A stretch of DNA of 11,556 nt. Origin: Lachnospiraceae bacterium UBA3711 (GTDB taxonomy: Bacteria; Bacillota; Clostridia; Lachnospirales; Lachnospiraceae). Shown piece by piece: positions 6,579 through 11,556 of this stretch. The DNA lies in NCBI GenBank assembly GCA_002371345.1, contig DFHY01000005.1, forward strand, positions 1 through 11,556, written 5' to 3'. Made by a program: the position numbers and the translations under genes. The stretch's first letter is position 1; every line of letters starts with the position of its first letter. The notes beneath the pieces were generated by a model. That model had not been told where the DNA came from and made no database searches. It saw nothing but the letters and a program-made list of their open reading frames with translations.

Positions 6579-8420
6579 ATGTCATACCGGGCAAGGCAGC
6601 GCTGGATACAGCAGGTTCGCGGAGGAGACCGGAGCATAGCTGAAAAGTTCGGAATCGACCCGCTCGTTGCGAGAGTGCTTATCAACCGCGGGATAACTGA
6701 CGATGAAGAGATCCGCCGTTTTCTCTATGGAACTCTTGATGATCTTGACGATGCTTCAGGCCTGGACCAGGCCATGCAGGCCGTCTCCATGATTCATTCA
6801 TATGTCTCGGCCGGAAGGCATATCCGTATAATCGGTGACTATGACGCCGACGGCATCTTCTCTGTCTACATTCTGTATCATACTCTTGAGCTTGACGGGG
6901 CCCGTCTGAGCTTCGACGTCCCTGACCGGATAACGGACGGGTTCGGTATGAGCCGGAGACTTGTGGAGGAGGCATGCAGCGACGGAGTTGAGCTGATAAT
7001 CACCTGCGACAACGGGATCGCTCAGACCGAAGAGATTGCCCTTGCAAAGAGCCTCGGAATGGCCGTCATAATCACAGACCACCATGAACCGAATTATAAG
7101 ATAGATGAAGATGGCAGGAAGGTATTCATGCTTCCTGAAGCCGACTTCATCGTTGACCCCAAGAAGCCGGGCTGCGGTTATCCCAACAAGGATCTGTGCG
7201 GCGCCGCTGTCGCGTGGAAGCTGATGTATCTCTATGAGGGCATATATATGTCCGGCGGCAGAGCGGAAGCGTCCATGCACGAAGGCTCAGGCAGCGCCCG
7301 TCTGCCGGCTGTCACCGAATGTCCTGTCGCTATGGAGAACCTTCCCTTCGCGGCGGCAGCGACTGTAACTGATATTATGAAGCTGCGCGGTGAGAACAGG
7401 ATCATCGTAAAGTACGGGCTGAAGCTTCTTGGAAAAACCGCCAATACAGGCATGCGCGCCCTGATAAGATGCTGCGGCCTGGAGAATCGGGAGCTTCGCA
7501 CCAGTGACATCGGTTTTGTGATAGGCCCGTGTATCAATGCTTCAGGCAGGCTGGACACGGCAAGGCGCGTCATAGAACTGCTGCTGACCACGGATCCCCA
7601 AAGAGCTTCCCAGGAGGCCATGAGGCTGTCTGAGCTTAACTCTCAGAGAAAGGCCATGACTGAGGCCGGCAGGGAGGCGGCATTCGATCTGATAGAGAAT
7701 ACAGGCCTTATTGATGACAAAGTGCTGATAGTTTATCTGAAGGGTATTCACGAGTCGGTCGCGGGCATAATAGCTTCTAAGGTGAAGGAAACCTATATGC
7801 GCCCGGCGATAGTATTTACGGACACGGAGAATCCAGACCATCTCAAGGGAAGCGGGAGATCGATTGATGCTTTCAACATGCATGAAGAGCTGTCGAAGAT
7901 CAGCGATGTCTTCGTTAAGTTCGGAGGGCATGCGATGGCGGCGGGAGCTACAATTGAGAGAGCGCGGCTTGATGAACTCAGGTTAAGGATAAACCAGGGC
8001 TGCACGCTCACTGAGAATGACCTTACACAGGAGATACTGATCGACGCGGCGCCGCCGTTCTCCTACCTTTCCATGGATCTGATATCTGCCCTTTCGTCAA
8101 TTGAACCGTTTGGGCCGGGTATGAGAAACGTCATGCTCGGATGCAGCAAGGTTCGCATTCTCAGTATGGAAGTGCTTGGCGCAAACAGAAACTGTGTGAG
8201 GATGCTTCTTGACGACGGCACCGGGCGCATGAACGGCGTGTACTTCGGCGACGCCGGCCAGTTCATTTCCTATCTGAAGGAGAAGTATCCTGAGAAGGAT
8301 GCCGCGAAGCTGATGCTCGGCGGCGAAAATGACATACGTCTGACCCTGGCGTACCGTCCGGAGGTTCATGAATTCCGTTTTGAGCGCAGCATTCAGTTGA
8401 AGATTGCGCATTTTCAATAA
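6579..8420 (+). CDS. recJ: Single-stranded-DNA-specific 5'-3' exonuclease RecJ
   Basis: A 613-residue DHH-family nuclease that degrades single-stranded DNA 5' to 3' in recombination and mismatch or base-excision repair. Visible in order are DYDADG (87-92), CDNG (143-146), DHH (167-169) and TDIM (264-267), which hold the metal-binding aspartates and histidines. GPCINASGRL (316-325) is next, then the DHHA1 part with HESVAGIIASK (391-401), GSGRS (434-438) and FGGHAMAAG (448-456), and a C-terminal OB-like region. The segment around 222-248 looks like a loose linker. Length is normal for clostridial RecJ. The ATG at 6579 is chosen because GGAGG at 6566-6570 lies eight bases upstream and MSYRARQRW is a plausible RecJ N-terminus; the frame stays open back to 6432, but that extension crosses the inverted repeat. 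It follows secDF after 166 bases. The apt and relA genes that I recall often following recJ in Firmicutes are not here. Confidence 0.93.
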   Translation: MSYRARQRWIQQVRGGDRSIAEKFGIDPLVARVLINRGITDDEEIRRFLYGTLDDLDDASGLDQAMQAVSMIHSYVSAGRHIRIIGDYDADGIFSVYILYHTLELDGARLSFDVPDRITDGFGMSRRLVEEACSDGVELIITCDNGIAQTEEIALAKSLGMAVIITDHHEPNYKIDEDGRKVFMLPEADFIVDPKKPGCGYPNKDLCGAAVAWKLMYLYEGIYMSGGRAEASMHEGSGSARLPAVTECPVAMENLPFAAAATVTDIMKLRGENRIIVKYGLKLLGKTANTGMRALIRCCGLENRELRTSDIGFVIGPCINASGRLDTARRVIELLLTTDPQRASQEAMRLSELNSQRKAMTEAGREAAFDLIENTGLIDDKVLIVYLKGIHESVAGIIASKVKETYMRPAIVFTDTENPDHLKGSGRSIDAFNMHEELSKISDVFVKFGGHAMAAGATIERARLDELRLRINQGCTLTENDLTQEILIDAAPPFSYLSMDLISALSSIEPFGPGMRNVMLGCSKVRILSMEVLGANRNCVRMLLDDGTGRMNGVYFGDAGQFISYLKEKYPEKDAAKLMLGGENDIRLTLAYRPEVHEFRFERSIQLKIAHFQ

Positions 8421-8478
8421 CTGTGATATTCTCGAAGTTGTATGATTGAGTTGTAATAGAAATGATTGGGGAAGAAGG

Positions 8479-8787
8479 ATGACGAGTAAACAGAGAGCTT
8501 ATCTGAAGAGCCTGGCTTCTAAGGAGGATACGATACTTCAGATTGGAAAAGAGGCGCTGACTCCCGAGAATACGGCTTCTATCGAAGAGGCTCTTGAAGC
8601 CAGGGAGCTTATCAAGGTCGGTATTCTGCAGAATTGCCTCGACGATATTCATTCTATCGCGCAGACGGCTGCTGACCGTACAAGGTCACAGCTTGTTCAG
8701 GTGATAGGGAGAAAGTTCGTCCTCTACAGAGAGGGAAAGGGAGATAAGAAGAAGATCGAGCTTCCCGCAGAGAAGAAACGCGCTTAA
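8479..8787 (+). CDS. yhbY: YhbY/YqeI-family RNA-binding protein (CRM domain)
   Basis: A 102-residue single-domain protein of the CRS1/YhbY (CRM) family, which associates with pre-50S ribosomal particles and binds RNA. The sequence opens MTSKQRAYLKSLASKEDTIL, followed by IGKEALTP at the usual loop, a helix, ELIKVGIL, and the closing strands QVIGRKFVLYREG. The family's GKxG RNA-contact loop reads GKEA here (23-26), losing the second glycine. The tail is lysine-rich. The ATG at 8479 follows GGGGAAGAAGG; the GGGGA part (8468-8472) gives six-base spacing. The stop codon's last two bases begin the nadD ribosome site, so the two genes are closely coupled. It corresponds to B. subtilis yqeI and keeps the same downstream order. 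Confidence 0.9.
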   Translation: MTSKQRAYLKSLASKEDTILQIGKEALTPENTASIEEALEARELIKVGILQNCLDDIHSIAQTAADRTRSQLVQVIGRKFVLYREGKGDKKKIELPAEKKRA

Positions 8788-8799
8788 GGAGTGAGCCGG

Positions 8800-9420
8800 A
8801 TGAGTGTATCCAGACGAAGAGTAGGCATCATGGGCGGCACATTTGACCCCGTCCATATCGGACATCTGATTCTGGGTGAGAGCGCCAGAGTCCAGTTTTC
8901 TCTGGAGAAGGTTCTGTTTATGCCGTCGGGCAATCCTCCGCATAAGAAAAACCGGGACGGCGCCACGAATGAGGAGCGCGTGGAGATGGTCCGCCTCGCG
9001 ATATCTTCCAATCCTCATTTTGAGCTGTCTCTGGAGGAGATGCATGAGGAAGGATATGTATACACAAAGGAGACGCTCAAGCGGCTTAGGCAGAGGCATC
9101 CGGACACCGATTACTACTTTATCATGGGGGCTGATTCGGTTCTGACCTTTGACAGCTGGATGGGGCCTCAGGAGATATGTGATCAGTGCATCCTCGCTGC
9201 GGCTGTCAGGGACAGCTTGGATGTGGAACAGCTGGATCAGGCCATAGGGCATCTGAAAGAGAAGTATCACGCTGACATACGGAAGCTGGAGAGCCCGAAC
9301 CTTGATATCTCATCTCACGGCATACGATCATGGGTATCTGAGGGCAGGAGCATACGCTACTATGTTCCGGATCCTGTCATGAACTACATCTTAGATAAGG
9401 GTATATATGGGAAGCTATAA
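8800..9420 (+). CDS. nadD: Nicotinate-mononucleotide adenylyltransferase
   Basis: A 206-residue cytosolic enzyme that joins ATP and nicotinate mononucleotide to make deamido-NAD, the shared late step of NAD synthesis. The nucleotidyltransferase signature GGTFDPVHIGHL (12-23) carries the HxGH motif, PSGNPPHKK (42-50) is the usual substrate loop, and FIMGADSVLTFDSW (107-120) matches the central NadD segment. The C-terminal signature, commonly ISSTxIR, reads ISSHGIR (170-176), which is within family variation. The ATG at 8800 is preferred over the GTG at 8791 because AAGGAG (8786-8791) lies eight bases before the ATG and overlaps the GTG. The 3' end overlaps yqeK by 14 bases in another frame, suggesting translational coupling. 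Length is typical. Confidence 0.95.
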   Translation: MSVSRRRVGIMGGTFDPVHIGHLILGESARVQFSLEKVLFMPSGNPPHKKNRDGATNEERVEMVRLAISSNPHFELSLEEMHEEGYVYTKETLKRLRQRHPDTDYYFIMGADSVLTFDSWMGPQEICDQCILAAAVRDSLDVEQLDQAIGHLKEKYHADIRKLESPNLDISSHGIRSWVSEGRSIRYYVPDPVMNYILDKGIYGKL

Positions 9421-10018
9421 TCTGATCAAACTCCAGAAAAAAGTGAAGAAAGAGCTTGACGCGGACCGTTTTCTGCACACGCTGGGAGTTATGTATACCT
9501 CAGCGGCTCTCGCCATGCGTTACGGTGAGGATATAGAGAAGGCACAGGTTGCAGGCCTTCTGCACGACTGCGCAAAATGCATTCCCAATGATAAGAAGAT
9601 CAGGATGTGCAAGGAGCGGCAGATCGAGATCTCCAAGGTCGAGCTCAAGTCGCCGTTTCTGCTTCACTCCAAGCTCGGAGCTTATCTGGCAAAAGAGAAG
9701 TACGGGGTTGAGGATCCGGATATACTGAGCGCTATCATGTGGCATACGACCGGGCGTCCAAATATGACGAGGCTGGAGAAGATCGTATTCACAGCGGATT
9801 ACATTGAACCTCAGCGCTGCAAGGCTGAGAATCTGCCCAAGGTGCGCAGGCTGGCGTTTCATGATCTGAATCTTACGGTATGCCGCATTCTCGAGGATAC
9901 GCTTCACTATCTTGATTCGGGACAGGCCGAGATAGATCCTATGAGCAGGAGCGCCTACCGTTATTACCACAACCTGTTCTATGAAACCGAGGATAAAGGT
10001 CATTCCATTACATCATAG
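9407..10018 (+). CDS. yqeK: HD-domain Ap4A hydrolase YqeK
   Basis: A 203-residue HD-superfamily metal hydrolase of the YqeK family, which cleaves diadenosine tetraphosphate symmetrically to ADP. The metal-site residues are in place: H24 (RFLHTLGV), H53-D54 (LLHDCAK), H87 (LLHSKLG), H113 (MWHTTGRP) and D131 (TADYIEP). The start lies inside nadD; AAGGG at 9397-9401 is five bases before the ATG and also within the nadD coding region, so translation is probably coupled to termination of NadD. The pairing makes sense: NadD consumes ATP in dinucleotide synthesis while YqeK removes dinucleotide by-products that signal stress. An 88-base gap with no clear signal separates it from rsfS. Confidence 0.9.
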   Translation: MGSYNLIKLQKKVKKELDADRFLHTLGVMYTSAALAMRYGEDIEKAQVAGLLHDCAKCIPNDKKIRMCKERQIEISKVELKSPFLLHSKLGAYLAKEKYGVEDPDILSAIMWHTTGRPNMTRLEKIVFTADYIEPQRCKAENLPKVRRLAFHDLNLTVCRILEDTLHYLDSGQAEIDPMSRSAYRYYHNLFYETEDKGHSITS

Positions 10019-10106
10019 TTGTGAGCAGCATGAACTTTTGAACCGACATCATATGTATTGCTGACCGGCACCGCAGTATTACCACAATAAGAGAGGAGAG
10101 TGCTCT

Positions 10107-10490
10107 ATGGCGTACGACAGTTCCAGAGAGATGGCAAGGGCGGCCTATCGCGCGCTGGAGGAAAAGAAGGCTGAAAACATAACGATGATCGATATTGAGC
10201 AGGTAAGTACTCTTGCCGACTATTTCATCATCGCGTCAGGTAAAAACAGGAACCAGATTCAGGCTATGGCTGATGAGGTCGAAGATGTGCTTGGAAGAGC
10301 GGGACATGATGTGAAGCACAAGGAGGGATATCAGACGGCCAACTGGATTCTTCTTGACTATGGTGATATAGTCATTCATATCTTTGATACACAGAACCGT
10401 CTGTTCTATGATCTGGACCGGATCTGGAGGGACGGCAGGGCTGTATCTATTGAAGAACTGGAGGAAGGTAGCAAAGACAATGTCGATTGA
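10107..10490 (+). CDS. rsfS: Ribosomal silencing factor RsfS
   Basis: A 127-residue protein of the RsfS/Iojap/YqeL family, which binds uL14 on the 50S subunit and blocks joining with 30S when nutrients are short. Family landmarks are LADYFIIASGKNRNQI (36-51), EGYQTANWILLDYGDIVIHIF (from 73) and RLFYDLDRIW (98-107). AGGAG at 10094-10098 gives eight-base spacing to the ATG. The gene overlaps the next one by 11 bases. It completes the yqeI-nadD-yqeK-yqeL order known from Bacillus. The 88 bases upstream hold no strong promoter, so it is probably transcribed with yqeK. Confidence 0.95.
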   Translation: MAYDSSREMARAAYRALEEKKAENITMIDIEQVSTLADYFIIASGKNRNQIQAMADEVEDVLGRAGHDVKHKEGYQTANWILLDYGDIVIHIFDTQNRLFYDLDRIWRDGRAVSIEELEEGSKDNVD

Positions 10491-11418
10491 TAATCAGTTT
10501 CTGATCAAAAAAGTAACTCAGCGGGATTCATTTATTGCGTGCTTCTGTGCTTCGACACGCATGCCGTTTCTGTTCTGCGATCCGGTCAGCTATGCGGATC
10601 AGGCCTGGGTCTTCGCCGATGAAGCCGGGCTTAAGGAGTTCGTTGAAAGATTCTCAGCGAAGAAGATCCCGCTGCAGGGCGTCATGATACGCAAGGATCA
10701 GTTCACCGGATTCTTCGGATCACTGCTCCATATCGGCGTAACTGAGATCGTATTCACCGAGAATGGCGCGAGCGTCCCGATTCCGATCGAACAGTTCGTC
10801 AGGCTGAAGGACATGTCGTCTGTTCCGGAAGCTCTCAGGCCGCTGGAGAATCCACAGCTCATGCTTACGGGTATATACCTGATGCAGGAAGTTACAAGAA
10901 AGGTTCCGAACGAGGAGAAAGAGGATCTGAATGACCTCAACGAGGAGTTTCTCGTGAATCTCGCCAGAGCGAGATTCCTTATCCCTGTCCAGGTGAAGGA
11001 TGGTCCGGAAAACCCCGGCGAGAAGATGCAGAAGAAGCAGTTCGGATTCATAAACATCACTCTGAAGAACGGAGACGTTTACCGTCCCATATTTGCCGAC
11101 AATATGGAATTTCAGAAGTTCCGCCAGCAGAAGAAGGACGTTCAGGCAATCACTATGCCTTTCGCGGGATTGAAACAGGGGCTTCCTGCCGAAGCTAAGG
11201 GATATCTTCTCAACCCCAACGGCTGCCAGATAGTCCTCCAGAGGCCTCTGATTGACCAGGTTCTGGCAAACTTCCCGGACGATGTGAAGAAGGGGACCAG
11301 TGAAGCGATGAAGCTTGCCCAGTCCCTGGCCGGACCGCAGGTCAGGAAGGGAGCGAAGGCTGCGCTTTCAGCATCAGCGCACAGCAAGGTCATGAAGATG
11401 CCTGAGAAGAAAGACTGA
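10480..11418 (+). CDS. SseB-domain protein of unknown function
   Basis: A 312-residue soluble protein with no signal peptide or membrane segment. The middle and C-terminal part resembles the SseB fold: ARFLIPVQV (163-171), NGDVYRPIFADNMEFQKF (197-214) and LNPNGCQIVLQRPLID (244-259). The first 110 residues also run in an SseB-like order (SFIACF, then AWVFADEAGLKEF), so the protein may be a tandem of two related domains; that is inference. The C-terminus from about 275 is rich in Lys, Ala and Ser. SseB-like proteins are widespread and mostly uncharacterised. The ATG at 10480 follows GGAAGG (10463-10468) and overlaps rsfS by 11 bases, so co-translation is likely; the frame continues upstream inside rsfS without a ribosome site. 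It ends 29 bases before a hairpin. Confidence 0.75.
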   Translation: MSIDNQFLIKKVTQRDSFIACFCASTRMPFLFCDPVSYADQAWVFADEAGLKEFVERFSAKKIPLQGVMIRKDQFTGFFGSLLHIGVTEIVFTENGASVPIPIEQFVRLKDMSSVPEALRPLENPQLMLTGIYLMQEVTRKVPNEEKEDLNDLNEEFLVNLARARFLIPVQVKDGPENPGEKMQKKQFGFINITLKNGDVYRPIFADNMEFQKFRQQKKDVQAITMPFAGLKQGLPAEAKGYLLNPNGCQIVLQRPLIDQVLANFPDDVKKGTSEAMKLAQSLAGPQVRKGAKAALSASAHSKVMKMPEKKD

Positions 11419-11447
11419 AAAAGCTTCCGCTGTAATTCAAAGAGAAC

Positions 11448-11495
11448 GGGACTGCCGCCAGACGCAGATGATACTCTGCAGAAGACGGCAGTCCC
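11448..11495. terminator. Terminator-like hairpin after the yhbY-to-sseB cluster
   Basis: GGGACTGCCG (11448-11457) and CGGCAGTCCC (11486-11495) form a perfect 10-bp stem. Inside it GCAGA (11464-11468) pairs with TCTGC (11475-11479). Downstream on the plus strand is TGTTATGTTTC; on the minus strand the stem is followed by GTTCTCTTTG. Both tails are only moderately T-rich, which fits a weak bidirectional terminator between converging genes. Confidence 0.65.
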
Positions 11496-11497
11496 TG

Positions 11498-11556
11498 TTA
11501 TGTTTCATCAGCGGCGCGGGCCCACGCCGCAGCCGGTTTATCTTTGAGGGGCTGGT
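11498..11556 (-). CDS. Possible 3' end of a converging gene (partial)
   Basis: On the minus strand the last bases of the window read QPLKDKPAAAWARAADET and then TAA at 11500-11498. The stop is followed at once by the hairpin at 11495-11448, as expected for a gene end. The stretch is too short to identify a family or to exclude chance; another minus-strand frame is also open here. Treat it as a hint only. Confidence 0.3.
   Translation of the reverse strand, partial: QPLKDKPAAAWARAADET

Noticed and set aside
8686..9270. 194-codon open frame on the minus strand across yhbY and nadD
   Set aside because: It is antisense to two recognised genes and resembles no family; it is a codon-bias shadow.
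11511..11530. GCGGCG and CGCCGC arms near the window end
   Set aside because: The short GC-rich complementarity probably reflects alanine codons in the suspected minus-strand gene end.

Overview
The window looks like chromosomal housekeeping DNA from a Gram-positive anaerobe of the class Clostridia, probably a Lachnospiraceae-type genome of medium GC. The grounds are inference from gene content: a SCIFF ranthipeptide precursor with its radical SAM maturase (essentially a clostridial marker), a single-chain SecDF, strong GGAGG-type ribosome binding sites, and the Firmicutes gene order yhbY(yqeI)-nadD-yqeK-rsfS. All complete genes lie on the plus strand. There is no phage, transposon, CRISPR array, tRNA or rRNA.

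Layout. (1) 1-2230: a leader with a promoter and a palindrome, then a stand-alone EF-G-like GTPase whose switch II histidine and guanine-recognition motif are altered. (2) 2231-4070: a palindromic repeat, a good sigma-A promoter, a leader hairpin, the 47-residue six-cysteine peptide ScfA (missed by a normal ORF length cut-off), a strong intercistronic stem-loop, and the radical SAM/SPASM maturase ScfB, which starts with TTG. (3) 4160-6412: SecDF, with alanine in place of the conserved SecF aspartate linked to proton transport. (4) 6413-8420: an intergenic patch with a second copy of the palindromic repeat, a consensus -35 box and a perfect 17-bp inverted repeat, then RecJ. (5) 8479-11418: a tight cluster of YhbY, NadD, YqeK, RsfS and an SseB-domain protein, with two gene overlaps. 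(6) 11419-11556: a terminator-like hairpin and possibly the 3' end of a converging minus-strand gene.

How the genes fit together. ScfA and ScfB form a RiPP pathway: ScfB should bind the precursor through its N-terminal recognition domain and install thioether crosslinks on the Cys-rich core. SecDF next door supports Sec export, but a role in exporting the peptide is only a guess from proximity. The last cluster joins ribosome-linked factors (YhbY, RsfS) to NAD synthesis (NadD) and Ap4A hydrolysis (YqeK). The best candidates for a second look are the scfAB transcript architecture, the SecF Asp-to-Ala change, the altered G motifs of the EF-G-like protein, and the palindrome shared by two intergenic regions.
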